64,000 bases of DNA from Bacillus sp. CECT 9360 (GTDB taxonomy: Bacteria > Bacillota > Bacilli > Bacillales > DSM-1321), in contig NZ_CAKKNA010000005.1 in NCBI RefSeq assembly GCF_918741275.1, positions 124,001-188,000 on the forward strand, written 5' to 3'. The translations under genes and the position numbers were made by a program. The notes beneath the pieces were generated by a model. That model was not told the origin of the DNA. It saw only the letters and a program-made list of their open reading frames with translations, and ran no database searches. This document shows, piece by piece, positions 17,047 to 26,075 of the stretch (the stretch's first letter is position 1; the number at the start of each line of letters is the position of its first letter).

Positions 17047-18190
17047 GATCGCTGTCCCCTTCCGTCGTTAATACAGGTTGCATTCCCGCAAGGCCACGCA
17101 TCATTGTTCCCCGGGTAATTAAACCGACCAGCCTTCCATCTTGGAGAACGGGAATGGTAGGAGCGCCATCTCGCGCAAAAACCTCTGCCACATCCGAGTA
17201 GGGTGAATCGATATTTACCGTTTTCACATTTGTCTCCATGATCTCGCTTACTATTTTTTCCTCATCCTGATAGTGTTGCTTAACATTTTCTATCGTGGCG
17301 ATTCCGAGTAAATGATCCTGATTGTCGGTTACAAGCAGGGTGTCCACTCGATATGATTTCATAAGGCTGAGAGCTTCAGCAAGGCCTCTGGACGGCTTTG
17401 CCGTTACAGGCTTCCGCAGCATTAAGTCCTTTGCAATGGGTCCCCCGGAAGAGTCGGCATTCTCAAGCCTATCTTCGCCGATGAACCCTTTTACATAATC
17501 ATTAGCAGGATGCCGAAGGATTTTTTCAGGCGTGTCGAACTGAACGATCTCCCCGTCTTTCATAATCGCTATCCGGTCCGAAATCTTAATGGCCTCATCC
17601 ATATCATGGGTGACAAAGATAATCGTCTTCTTGATGGTTTCCTGCAGTTTCACGAGTTCATCCTGAAGTTGTTCCCGGCTGATGGGATCGAGCGCGCTGA
17701 ATGGCTCATCCATAAGGACAATCGGCGGTTCGGCAGCCAGAGCGCGAATGACCCCGATTCGTTGCTGCTGCCCTCCGCTCAGCTCGTCCGGGTATCTTTC
17801 CTTATATGTTTCCGGATCGAGACCTACCATATCGAGCAGTTCATCGACCCTGTTGTGATAGCGTTCCTTTTCCCAGCCTTTTAATCTGGGAACGAGCGAG
17901 ATATTTTCCGCAATCGTCATATGCGGCAGCAATCCGATTTGCTGAATGACATAGCCAATACTTCTTCGCAGCTCTACGGGATTTTTATTTGAAATATCTT
18001 CCCCTTCAATTGTGATTAAGCCTTGTGTCGGTTCTATCAGGCGATTGATCATTTTCATGGTCGTCGTTTTGCCGCAGCCGCTTGGGCCGATCAATGTGAT
18101 CAATTCCCCTTTTTGAATCGTTAAATTTATATCCTTTAGCGCTTTAAACCCGTCTGGATATGTCTTTCCTACATGCTCAAACGTAATCAA
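17039..18190 (-). CDS. compatible-solute ABC transporter ATPase with CBS domains
   Basis: OpuCA/OpuBA-type ATPase. Walker A is GPSGCGKTT (about 35-43), signature LSGGQQQRIG, Walker B VLMDEPFSALDP, switch THDMDEA. The C-terminal 120 residues hold two CBS motifs (LMKSYRVDTLLVTDNQDHLLG and DGAPTIPVLQDGRLVGLITRG), the osmosensing/regulatory module of this subfamily. TTG at 18190 is chosen because GGAGGGG lies eight bases upstream and the protein then begins ITFEHVGKTYPDG, like homologues; a longer reading from 18226 has no such site. First gene of a two-gene operon. Confidence 0.93.
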   Translation of the reverse strand: MITFEHVGKTYPDGFKALKDINLTIQKGELITLIGPSGCGKTTTMKMINRLIEPTQGLITIEGEDISNKNPVELRRSIGYVIQQIGLLPHMTIAENISLVPRLKGWEKERYHNRVDELLDMVGLDPETYKERYPDELSGGQQQRIGVIRALAAEPPIVLMDEPFSALDPISREQLQDELVKLQETIKKTIIFVTHDMDEAIKISDRIAIMKDGEIVQFDTPEKILRHPANDYVKGFIGEDRLENADSSGGPIAKDLMLRKPVTAKPSRGLAEALSLMKSYRVDTLLVTDNQDHLLGIATIENVKQHYQDEEKIVSEIMETNVKTVNIDSPYSDVAEVFARDGAPTIPVLQDGRLVGLITRGTMMRGLAGMQPVLTTEGDSDHG

Positions 18191-18375
18191 AAATCGTCCC
18201 CTCCATCCAATACTCCCATTAATCATTTATATGTAGCGTACTTTACATTACATTTACCCTAAGCAAGCAAGTTAGAAACTAAGCAAATTTTTAAGCAAAA
18301 TATATAAGGAATTAAATGGTTAATCTCTCGTCCATAGTGGTAAATAAAGAATAAAAAGAGATAGGAGTGGAAGTA

Positions 18376-18735
18376 ATGAAATCGATGAAGCAAACCTATT
18401 ATGTGGATCTTGTCAGCGGTGATGTATTGAGCCGTCCTGCTATTGAAGAAAATCCAAGCTTTAAAATAGAAGCAACCGATGAAGAGCTTCACGAACTAAA
18501 GACGCTTTTAACCGAAAGCTATGACGCCGATATGCAATCATATGTACGTGCCCAAATCCCTTATATTGAATATCATAAAGATCCTGCTAACCATCGATAT
18601 GATGATGCGCTTAAGAAAATATACGCTATCATTTATCAACTGGGGGATGAGGTGGCTAGGAACCACGTTATAGAAATGGGGATATTAGGAGAAGATGAAC
18701 TGCAGCAAGATGAAGAGATACAAAAGTTCACTTAA
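18376..18735 (+). CDS. conserved hypothetical protein, 119 aa
   Basis: A soluble, acidic protein beginning MKSMKQTYYVDLVSGDVLSR, with a beta-strand opening followed by helices (ATDEELHELKTLLTESYDA; YDDALKKIYAIIYQLGDEVARNHV). AGGAG lies eight bases before ATG 18376, which I prefer over an in-frame GTG at 18367 inside that site. It is divergent from the OpuC-like operon and has its own terminator. I do not recognise the family and see no catalytic motif. Confidence 0.75.
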   Translation: MKSMKQTYYVDLVSGDVLSRPAIEENPSFKIEATDEELHELKTLLTESYDADMQSYVRAQIPYIEYHKDPANHRYDDALKKIYAIIYQLGDEVARNHVIEMGILGEDELQQDEEIQKFT

Positions 18736-18758
18736 GTGTTTGCTAGCTTCATTGAAAG

Positions 18759-18789
18759 AAAAAGAGACACTCAAATGGTGTCTCTTTTT
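18759..18789 (+). terminator. terminator of the 119-aa gene
   Basis: AAAAAGAGACAC/GTGTCTCTTTTT, a 12-bp stem around a 7-base loop; it also reads as a terminator from the right for the ABC ATPase gene. Confidence 0.9.
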
Positions 18790-18835
18790 GCAGTGAAAAT
18801 TTAATCTATCGTTTAAATAAAAAAATGAACCGATT

Positions 18836-19558
18836 CTATAAAATTTTGCTCAGGAACGCCTTGGTTCTTTCCTGCTGCGGATTTTCAAATAACTCTTTCG
18901 GGACATTCTCTTCAACAATATAACCGCCATCCATAAAGAAGACCCTGTCTCCCACTTCACGGGCAAAGCCCATCTCATGGGTTACGACGACCATCGTCAT
19001 GCCTTCCTTGGCAAGCTGCTTCATGACTTCAAGAACTTCACCGACCATTTCCGGATCAAGCGCGGATGTCGGCTCATCGAACAGCATAATCTTCGGTTCC
19101 ATCGCCAGTGCCCTTGCGATCGCGACACGCTGTTTTTGCCCTCCTGACAGAGAATCGGGATAAACATTCGCTTTCTCCTCAAGCCCGACCTTCCGAAGCA
19201 AAGCCATTCCCTTTTCCCTAGCCTGTTCAGGTTTTACTTTTTTCACTTTCAAAGGAGAGAGCATGATGTTTTCGATGACTGTTTTGTGCGGGAATAGGTT
19301 GAATTGCTGAAATACCATCCCTACATCTTCCCTAATTTTATTGATATCCGTTTTTTTATCGGTAATATCTTTTCCTTCTATGTAAACATGCCCTTCTGTA
19401 ATCGATTCAAGCAGGTTAATGCATCTCAACAAGGTGGATTTACCTGAACCGGAAGGCCCGATTACAACGACTACTTCTTGAGGCTGAATCGTAATATTAA
19501 TATCCTTTAAAACTTCATTACTTCCAAATGTCTTCTTAAGTTTCTCTACCCTTATCAT
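18836..19558 (-). CDS. polar amino acid ABC transporter ATPase
   Basis: 240-aa ATPase of the GlnQ/ArtP class. Walker [17 protein letters not shown]-loop [12 protein letters not shown], signature [15 protein letters not shown], Walker [15 protein letters not shown], switch [12 protein letters not shown]. Its ATG overlaps the permease stop by four bases (ATGA), so the two are translationally coupled. With the permease and the upstream binding protein it forms a complete importer for a polar or basic amino acid such as glutamine, arginine or cystine; the exact substrate cannot be told. Confidence 0.95.
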   Translation of the reverse strand: MIRVEKLKKTFGSNEVLKDINITIQPQEVVVVIGPSGSGKSTLLRCINLLESITEGHVYIEGKDITDKKTDINKIREDVGMVFQQFNLFPHKTVIENIMLSPLKVKKVKPEQAREKGMALLRKVGLEEKANVYPDSLSGGQKQRVAIARALAMEPKIMLFDEPTSALDPEMVGEVLEVMKQLAKEGMTMVVVTHEMGFAREVGDRVFFMDGGYIVEENVPKELFENPQQERTKAFLSKIL

Positions 19559-20211
19559 TCAGTTGCCAGCCTTCTTTCCAAGCGAGTTAATAAGAAGCTT
19601 AATGTAATTGTTAATAGCAAGTAAATCACTGCAGCAGTCAAGTACGGCTCCCAGACGCGGAAATATTGTCCTTGCATGGCCTTTCCCCAGTACATAAGTT
19701 CCGGTGCGGCTACAATGGAAGCGAGTGAAGATTCTTTCACTAATACGATGAATTCATTTCCGAGCGGCGGAATCATTCTCTTTGACGCCTGCGGCAAAAT
19801 AATATATCTCATCGCTTGTAGATGATTCATTCCAAGCGAACGGGCTCCTTCCATCTGCCCTTTATCAATCGATAATATCCCTGCACGAAAAATCTCGGCG
19901 ATGTAGGCGGCGGCATTAAGTGAGAGCGTGATAATAGACGCGAGGACTCCATTCGTACTGTCGATGAAAAACGGTACAACTGCAAAATGTATTAACAAGA
20001 GCTGTACCAGTAATGGGGTACCACGAAAAATGGTTATGTATATTTCAAAAGGAAACGCTAAAAACTTATTTTGCATCATTTTTCCTAATCCAATCAGCAA
20101 ACCAAGCACGGTACCAATTGCAATTCCTGCTAAAGAAAGCCCAATTGTCAGCAAGGTCCCCTTCACCAGGTATGGAGCATATTCCATGATAATATCAAAG
20201 CGAAAATCCAT
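19555..20211 (-). CDS. polar amino acid ABC transporter permease
   Basis: 218-aa membrane protein of the HisM/GlnP family with five to six helices. The cytoplasmic EAA loop is [42 protein letters not shown] (key part: [10 protein letters not shown]), and the family's [10 protein letters not shown] lies at about 58-67. It forms a homodimeric channel with the ATPase encoded immediately downstream. It is separated from the binding-protein gene by about 320 bases that hold a terminator and a hairpin repeat. Confidence 0.95.
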   Translation of the reverse strand: MDFRFDIIMEYAPYLVKGTLLTIGLSLAGIAIGTVLGLLIGLGKMMQNKFLAFPFEIYITIFRGTPLLVQLLLIHFAVVPFFIDSTNGVLASIITLSLNAAAYIAEIFRAGILSIDKGQMEGARSLGMNHLQAMRYIILPQASKRMIPPLGNEFIVLVKESSLASIVAAPELMYWGKAMQGQYFRVWEPYLTAAVIYLLLTITLSFLLTRLERRLATE

Positions 20212-20261
20212 CTTATTTTCTCCTTATTATAAGAAAAGCGTAAGCGTTCAACAACCAAGGA

Positions 20262-20460
20262 ACGTCAACTAAGAACTGCCTCGTCCGGTGGCAAACGCGA
20301 CGTCAGCACATCCTGTGCAAGTCCGACAAGCATAAGACAAACCGCGCAGGAAATCTAGTAAGGATCATCGGCTAACATCCGTCACGTCCTGTGACAACGT
20401 CGGCACTAGCACGTCCTGTGCGTCGGGGCTAGGCGCTGTAGCTAGACACTTCTCTAAGTT
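20262..20460. repeat. GC-richer intergenic repeat with CCTG hairpins
   Basis: A 200-base stretch visibly richer in GC than its surroundings, with three similar small stem-loops: GCACA-tcc-TGTGC (20308-20320), GTCAC-gtcct-GTGAC (about 20380-20394) and GCAC-gtcct-GTGC (about 20418-20430). Similar mosaic hairpin repeats occur between genes in many bacilli. It sits inside the amino acid transporter locus. Confidence 0.65.
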
Positions 20461-20483
20461 AAAAAGTTATACTTTCTACTCTG

Positions 20484-20526
20484 TTAAAAATTGCGTAACA
20501 CTACTTGGAGGGCTACGCAATTTATC
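20484..20526 (-). terminator. terminator after the amino acid binding protein gene
   Basis: AAATTGCGTA and TACGCAATTT form a 10-bp stem, followed on the minus strand by TTTAAC. It probably lets only part of the transcription reach the permease and ATPase genes. Confidence 0.8.
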
Positions 20527-20532
20527 TTTTTT

Positions 20533-21348
20533 CTATTGTTGTTCTTTTAATGTCTCTAAATCGGGATCAACTTTGAACCACTTCTTATAGATCTCAGCAT
20601 ACTTGCCGTTCTCAATAATCTTTTTGGTAGCCTTATCGAAGTCAGCCTTGACTTTGCTATCTTTAGGGAACATCAGCCCGTAAAATTCTGATTCAAAAGC
20701 CCCTGTATCTTCAATTACTTTTAATTTTTGTTTCGGATTATTCTTCGCATATTCTTCAATGACTGTATTATCAGCAACGACCGCATCCGCTCCACCGCTG
20801 GTAAGCTCCATAATTGCTAGATTGTTATTTTCAAATTTTATGATATTTTTGTTGTTTTTCCCTAGTAATTTTTCAGCAGATTTCTGTCCGGTGGTTGCAT
20901 TCTGTACTGACACGGTTTTACCTTTAAGGTCTTCAGCTGATTTGATATCGCTGTTTTCTGGCACTAAGATCTTATTAGTTGATAAGAAGTAAGGAACAGA
21001 GAAATCATACGTTTGTTTCCGATCATTATCTATCGTAATCGCAGACATACCAAAGTCTGCGCTTTTATTCTTCACTTCCAGGAATAAAGGATCCCAGCCA
21101 ACATTTTCAATCTTCACTTCATAACCGGCTTCTTTTGCCACAGCATTAACAAAATCGACGTCAAATCCGACAATTTTATCTCCATCCATATACTCAAACG
21201 GAGAATAATTGGCATCTGTTACGACTCTTAATGTCTTTTTATCTGATCCAGAATCCCCATTTGCGCCACTGCCTGTCTCTTCTGAACCGCAAGCAGCTAA
21301 TATAACGGCAAATAACATAGCCATCAGTAATAATGATACTTTTTTCAT
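20533..21348 (-). CDS. polar amino acid binding lipoprotein
   Basis: Extracellular binding protein of family 3 (SBP_bac_3). Lipobox AVILAAC (Cys about 20) then a Gly/Ser linker, followed by LRVVTDANYSPFEYMDGDKIVGFDVDFVNAVA, the standard opening for glutamine/arginine/histidine-type binding proteins, and later GKTVSVQNATTGQKSAEKL. ATG 21348 has GAGGGGG upstream; an in-frame ATG ten codons earlier lacks a site. It is the first gene of the transporter locus but has its own terminator, so it is probably made in excess over the membrane parts. Confidence 0.94.
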   Translation of the reverse strand: MKKVSLLLMAMLFAVILAACGSEETGSGANGDSGSDKKTLRVVTDANYSPFEYMDGDKIVGFDVDFVNAVAKEAGYEVKIENVGWDPLFLEVKNKSADFGMSAITIDNDRKQTYDFSVPYFLSTNKILVPENSDIKSAEDLKGKTVSVQNATTGQKSAEKLLGKNNKNIIKFENNNLAIMELTSGGADAVVADNTVIEEYAKNNPKQKLKVIEDTGAFESEFYGLMFPKDSKVKADFDKATKKIIENGKYAEIYKKWFKVDPDLETLKEQQ

Positions 21349-21537
21349 AAATATCCCCCTCATGCATAACGCATACATTCTTTTAATAATTCGGTATTTT
21401 TAAATAGTAAAAATATTATATCACCTTTTAATTTAGAGAGAAAGAAAAATTGACACCTAATTGCCTTAATACTAATCTTCTGATTTTTATATTATTTCAT
21501 TATGATGAATAATCGCACTAAAAAAGATTACAAATCA

Positions 21538-22275
21538 TTATATTTCCTTAATGAATTTCAAAGTTTTTTCGATAATGAAAGATTGATCATTATCGAGTGT
21601 CGCAACATGGTAGCTGTTTTCTAAATCATAGAGTTGCTTTGTCTCAGAAGAAATTTCATCATAAATTTCCTGGGAGTTGCTTGGCGGTACCACATGGTCT
21701 TCCTTTGAAACAAAGATCAATGCCGGACAGCCTATTTTATCGAGGTTTTCCTTTACCCCGCTCATTAATTTAACAATTTCCTTTACGGATCGTATCGGTG
21801 TCTTTTCATATGCAAGCTCTTTACTATCCGGATTTTTTATGTCTGAACCGATTGCATCCAAGTACCTTACATCAGAGTGCTGCACCGCTGCCATATTCGG
21901 AATATCAATGGCCGCGTTAATTGGTATGACAGCTTTTATGTCTGGATGATTTTCCGCTAAGTATAAAGTTAAGGTGCCCCCCATTGATAGGCCGGTCACA
22001 AAAATGGTATCACATCGTTGCTTCAACCATTGAAAGCCTTCTTCTACAGAAGCAATCCAGTCGTGATAACTCGTCCCTTCCATATCCTCGTAATGAGTTC
22101 CATGTCCCTTAAGCCTTGGTCCGCATACCGTATAGCCGGCCTTTGCATACGCTTCTCCAAGCGGACGCATACTCTGGGTAGACCCCGTGAAGCCATGGAT
22201 GACCAAGATTCCAACCTTATTTCCCGCAAAGTAAAAAGGCTCGGCACCTTGTAGAATTGGATAATTTTCAGACAT
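21538..22275 (-). CDS. carboxylesterase, Est30/YvaK type
   Basis: Alpha/beta-hydrolase of 245 aa. Oxyanion region VIHGFTGSTQSMRPLG, nucleophile elbow TGLSMGGTL (Ser about 94), acid in SKEDHVVPP, and the histidine in ENSYHVATLDND, the same layout as Geobacillus Est30 and B. subtilis YvaK, which hydrolyse short-chain esters. ATG 22275 follows GGAGGAAAGC. In B. subtilis yvaK is near secG/rnr; here it stands alone between an ABC transporter and a GTPase gene, so no pathway link can be drawn. Confidence 0.92.
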   Translation of the reverse strand: MSENYPILQGAEPFYFAGNKVGILVIHGFTGSTQSMRPLGEAYAKAGYTVCGPRLKGHGTHYEDMEGTSYHDWIASVEEGFQWLKQRCDTIFVTGLSMGGTLTLYLAENHPDIKAVIPINAAIDIPNMAAVQHSDVRYLDAIGSDIKNPDSKELAYEKTPIRSVKEIVKLMSGVKENLDKIGCPALIFVSKEDHVVPPSNSQEIYDEISSETKQLYDLENSYHVATLDNDQSFIIEKTLKFIKEI

Positions 22276-22375
22276 GTGCTTTCCTCCTAACAAGAATAAA
22301 ACGCGTTGACATATTACTTCGATAAATCATTTGAAATACCTTTTTCTATTAGAGAAATAGACGAATATACAGCAT

Positions 22376-22412
22376 TTAAAACAAAAAACAGGCCACCTAA
22401 TTAGGCGCCTGT
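22376..22412 (-). terminator. terminator of the TPR-GTPase gene
   Basis: Minus strand: ACAGGC..CCTAATTAGG..GCCTGT followed by TTTTTTG. Confidence 0.85.
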
Positions 22413-22422
22413 CTCAACTTTT

Positions 22423-25143
22423 TTATTTCCCGGCGTTCAACATCCATTCATATTGGCGAAGCTGCACTTCAAACAGTGTAATTGGATCACGGTATATTTC
22501 AGGATTTTCTCTCATTTTATCGAGTGCTACCTTATTATCATCGATCTCCAAATGGGACTGTTCAACCGCTCGATTCAATATATTTAATGGGTTTCTAAAG
22601 AAAAATGCAATATCCCGGTCCAGCGATTTTTCAAACAGCTCGAACTGGGAAAGGAATTTACGCGTGATGGATGCTGCCACATCATCATAGTCCTCAGTCT
22701 CGAGAAACTTTTTATATCTTGTATACAGCGCGGTTTTATTTTGCGAAAAGCCACCAAACAACTTGCCGGCACTCTTTAGCAGCAATTGCGAAGGAGTATG
22801 ACGCATCAGAATATTGACATCATCAATAATTAGCCCGCTCGTCATGCGATCGGCATCACGGCGCCAATCGTCGAGCACCTTAAAGTCGCATTCCAATTGC
22901 ATCCTCTCGTCCCCATACATCGCATTAAAACCATTGCTCATTTCTTCCAGATAATATTGACTCTGGCTAAATTCCTCTTGTGAATCCGAAATCCATTCCT
23001 GAAGGGACGAATGGAACTTCGGCAGGACGGTATGGTCTATATACTCCCGAATCCTCTCATTCATGACTTCGTTCAAGTCAATATGGATCCTGCGGAAGTC
23101 GCTGTCTTCCTGGAGCAGTTCAGAGCACCCGCGCAGGATCTCGGGAATATTGGAAGACAGATCGTTTTTCACGCCTTCTTTAAGCAGGCGGTACTTGGTT
23201 TTAATATCCTTCGTCTTTTCTTTCTCTAAATCATTGACCTGATTAATGGCACCGTTTAGCTTGACGGTCATTTCCTCATTCCAGTTGATGGATTCGACCA
23301 ATTTATTTTCCATGTCCAGCCGTCTTTCCAACAGTGAAGTCAAGGTTTTACGGATAAAATACAAAAGCTTTTCAGCCCGTTCTTCTTCCAAGCTCGCATG
23401 GAAGTTCAGCGTTAGAAATTCAGCTAAATCGCTCAGCTGCTTGTCGGTGTTATAATGAGCGGAAAACGCAAATACCTTGGAGTGAGGAAAATATGATTGG
23501 ATTCTTTCAGTCGTATCTTCAAGGATTCGAATTGCGTCTTCTTCATGATTGATTTTATCGATCTTATTTAACAGAAAATGGACTTGCATGTACGGCGAAT
23601 GCCTTTTTATATCAAGAAGCATATCCCGCTCCCTCTCGGTAAACGGTGCGTTCGCATCGAGTACAAAGATGAGGCCGTCGGCAGCATGCAACAGGTTGAA
23701 GACCTCATTCCTTACCGGCTGGCTTCCGTTCAGGCCAGGAGTATCAATGAACGACAGCCCACGTTTCTGTAAAAAAGCTGACGGGAATTTAACTTCAAAC
23801 AGCGACTCTCTTTGGCGTCGATTTAAGGCTATGCTTTCAAGATCCGGAACCGATTTAAGTTCGCTATCGGCAATCTCTGTAATTTCCGTATGTTCACTGT
23901 CCTTTACGATGATAAAGGCCGAGGCTCCGTCCCTGACAATCTCCTCACCGAGCACGTTATTCAGAAATGATGATTTCCCTGATCCGCCTGTCCCTGCAAT
24001 TAGCAGGCGCTGTGTTTGTAAATCCATAAGTTCACGGATCATCCATTTGTTTTTAACGCCGGTTTCCAATTGGTTCTGTTCAGCCCATTCTGAGATGTCT
24101 TGGAACAAAGCACTGCTTTCCGCTAATAAATCGCTATGATTTTTGGAATTCAACAGCAGATTTTCCGCATCACTCACAGACAGTGAATGAATGCTTTCGG
24201 GGAATATTTCGCTCCAGGACAACACGGCCGCAGATGCAAACAGAGCATGAGATTGATCCGCAAGCTTCAGCCAATTCGAGAGCAGCTGTGGAACAATTTT
24301 CTGTAATTCTGTTACGAAATACTTCTTGTGCAGCAATTCAAGGTACGTATCTTTATAAGCAGCAGACAGTCCATGAAATGTGTCGTAAGGTCCGACTTCC
24401 ACTTCCGAAAAGAAGCGATTGATGGATGTCAACCAAGAAAAATAGGCTTTTTGCTTTTTATAAACGTCCCAAAGCGATAGTACAAGCCTCTCAAACCGGG
24501 CTTGATCCACTCTGTAAATCGTTCGCAGCAGCTCAGTGAAATAATCCGGAGGCATTTCTTGTGTAAAGCCTTTATCCACATAATCCTGCAAAACATCGAA
24601 CCATTGCAGTGATTCTGTGCGAATACTCTCGTTTACCGCCAAATCTACGGCACTGCTGTAATCCTGCTTTTCTTCAAAAAAGGAACGCCCTATATCTGTA
24701 ACATTGGGATAATCAGGGTAGAAGGAAATCGCGTCCTTAATTGTACGGGAGGCAAGGTCAAACTTTTCCTCTTCTATGTATAAGGAAAATAGCTGCAAGG
24801 TCACCTCTGACTTCAGAACCAGGCTTTCAGCCGCAGTCGACTTATATGTTTCTTCAGCCGCAGGCAAGTTGCCCAGCTCATAATAAGCGTCAGCCGTATT
24901 CTTTTTAGCCCAAGGTTCTAATTCTCCCGTGACATTATTCCATTTAAAAATAGCAGTCTCATAATCTTTAAGAGCAAAATAAACCTCGCCTTGCGCAAAT
25001 CGAATAGGCGATAGTTCCTTATCCTCTTTCTTCTGTTCCTCTAAGAAATCTTCGCCAAGCAATTGAATGGGATTGGCCGAGTTATCATCTTCCAACAATG
25101 TTTCATGAAACTTCTTAGTAATCAACGTATTTTCTAAATTCAT
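22423..25143 (-). CDS. TPR-containing dynamin-like GTPase, 906 aa
   Basis: Large cytoplasmic protein. Residues about 45-175 are helical repeats of TPR character (IRFAQGEVYFALKDYETAI; TADAYYELGNLPAAEETYKS). A GTPase domain follows: G1 GTGGSGKSS (about 384-392), G3 FIDTPGLNG (about 458-466), G4 LNKID (about 520). The last 350 residues are long amphipathic helices resembling the stalk of dynamin-like proteins, with a hydrophobic FFRNPLNILN segment that could touch membrane. ATG 25143 follows GGAGGACAAAG; the longer reading has no site. It is half the length of tandem-domain bacterial DynA. Membrane remodelling or stress protection is inferred from family, not shown. Confidence 0.85.
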   Translation of the reverse strand: MNLENTLITKKFHETLLEDDNSANPIQLLGEDFLEEQKKEDKELSPIRFAQGEVYFALKDYETAIFKWNNVTGELEPWAKKNTADAYYELGNLPAAEETYKSTAAESLVLKSEVTLQLFSLYIEEEKFDLASRTIKDAISFYPDYPNVTDIGRSFFEEKQDYSSAVDLAVNESIRTESLQWFDVLQDYVDKGFTQEMPPDYFTELLRTIYRVDQARFERLVLSLWDVYKKQKAYFSWLTSINRFFSEVEVGPYDTFHGLSAAYKDTYLELLHKKYFVTELQKIVPQLLSNWLKLADQSHALFASAAVLSWSEIFPESIHSLSVSDAENLLLNSKNHSDLLAESSALFQDISEWAEQNQLETGVKNKWMIRELMDLQTQRLLIAGTGGSGKSSFLNNVLGEEIVRDGASAFIIVKDSEHTEITEIADSELKSVPDLESIALNRRQRESLFEVKFPSAFLQKRGLSFIDTPGLNGSQPVRNEVFNLLHAADGLIFVLDANAPFTERERDMLLDIKRHSPYMQVHFLLNKIDKINHEEDAIRILEDTTERIQSYFPHSKVFAFSAHYNTDKQLSDLAEFLTLNFHASLEEERAEKLLYFIRKTLTSLLERRLDMENKLVESINWNEEMTVKLNGAINQVNDLEKEKTKDIKTKYRLLKEGVKNDLSSNIPEILRGCSELLQEDSDFRRIHIDLNEVMNERIREYIDHTVLPKFHSSLQEWISDSQEEFSQSQYYLEEMSNGFNAMYGDERMQLECDFKVLDDWRRDADRMTSGLIIDDVNILMRHTPSQLLLKSAGKLFGGFSQNKTALYTRYKKFLETEDYDDVAASITRKFLSQFELFEKSLDRDIAFFFRNPLNILNRAVEQSHLEIDDNKVALDKMRENPEIYRDPITLFEVQLRQYEWMLNAGK

Positions 25144-25603
25144 CTTTGTCCTCCGCCGTAAAAAAGATTTGAAAGTAATGTTTATGCAATAAGAAAAGAA
25201 GTAACACATTCATTTTCTTGAAAAATTTTATAATCACTAACATATTATTTTAACAAACTATTTCCCTTCAGTTATTTCAAACAGTTTACATTTTCTGAAC
25301 TTAATATTAATATATTGCAAAAATATTAATATACGATTAAATTATAAATTTCTTAAACCATACTTTTCATATAAATCCATATTTTTCATTTAATTATTTA
25401 CCCTGAATACTGAATAAGAAACGTTAATGGAGAAAAGAATTTTATCGTGCGGAAGAGAACCGGGGGGACATCTGGCAAGATCCACTGTACATTTCATAAA
25501 AAGGTTGGATTCTTATCAAAGCTTTAAAAAAGATGACAGTCCTTTGACTGCCATCCCTTAATAAATAGATTCGTTATGTTTTTATTTTTTCGGTCGGTAG
25601 AAC
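25144..25603. other. intergenic, AT-rich
   Basis: About 460 bases. The left part is the leader of the TPR-GTPase gene. Near 25533-25556 an imperfect stem GATGACAGTC...GACTGCCATC probably terminates the small HTH gene. No further gene seen. Confidence 0.5.
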
Positions 25604-25837
25604 TTAATCTTCATCCTTTACATCTAGATCTTCTGGGATTGGTTCATCCGCCAGTTCCCTTACTAACATTTTATATTTCTCGAGCTGTTCAAAATGTGTC
25701 TTGAACTGTTCCTTGTAGACCAATACTACACCCTCACTGTCATACAAAACTCGTATTTTTCCTTGTGAAATTAAATTCGCCACATATGGTACAGATACCG
25801 ATAAATAATCAGCCGTTTCTTCTATTGTTAAATACAC
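25604..25837 (-). CDS. excisionase-type helix-turn-helix protein, 77 aa
   Basis: MYLTIEETADYLSVSVPYVANLISQGKIR is the winged-helix 'HTH_17/excisionase' DNA-binding fold, used by phage Xis proteins and by small antitoxins and regulators. The C-terminus is very acidic (PIPEDLDVKDED), often seen in dimerising or partner-binding tails of such proteins. The start is GTG at 25837. No integrase or toxin gene sits next to it. Its promoter and first codons are duplicated at 28817-28918, where they front a broken P-type ATPase gene. Confidence 0.82.
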   Translation of the reverse strand: MYLTIEETADYLSVSVPYVANLISQGKIRVLYDSEGVVLVYKEQFKTHFEQLEKYKMLVRELADEPIPEDLDVKDED

Positions 25838-25922
25838 TTATTTCGTCACTCCTACTCCATATTGATAGAGCCTATTATAGCTTATTTTAGCAGAGTTACT
25901 TTAAATCTTCTTTTCTCGTTTC
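25824..25922. repeat. direct repeat, left copy
   Basis: About 100 bases covering the start codon region and promoter of the HTH gene. It is nearly identical, in the same orientation, to 28817-28918: shared blocks include attgttaaatacacttattt, then cgtcactcc, attatagcttatttta and ttcttttctcgttt. Confidence 0.9.
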
Positions 25923-26075
25923 TTTCCAATTATCATAAAAACAAACTCGCCTTTATATTCAGATTCAGGAAATTCCATTTTCATTTCTGAAATTATTTAG
26001 AGGATCTGAAAGTAATAGACGGGAAGGGATTTCTTTGAGAGTATGAATATATACCCATATGAAAGAGGGAATATT

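Noticed and set aside
18259-18492. 77-codon minus-strand frame
   Set aside because: It overlaps the better supported 119-aa gene on the other strand and has no ribosome-binding site.
23549-24139. 196-codon open frame opposite the TPR-GTPase gene
   Set aside because: It lies wholly antisense to conserved GTPase motifs, and its Ser-rich product has no recognisable family.
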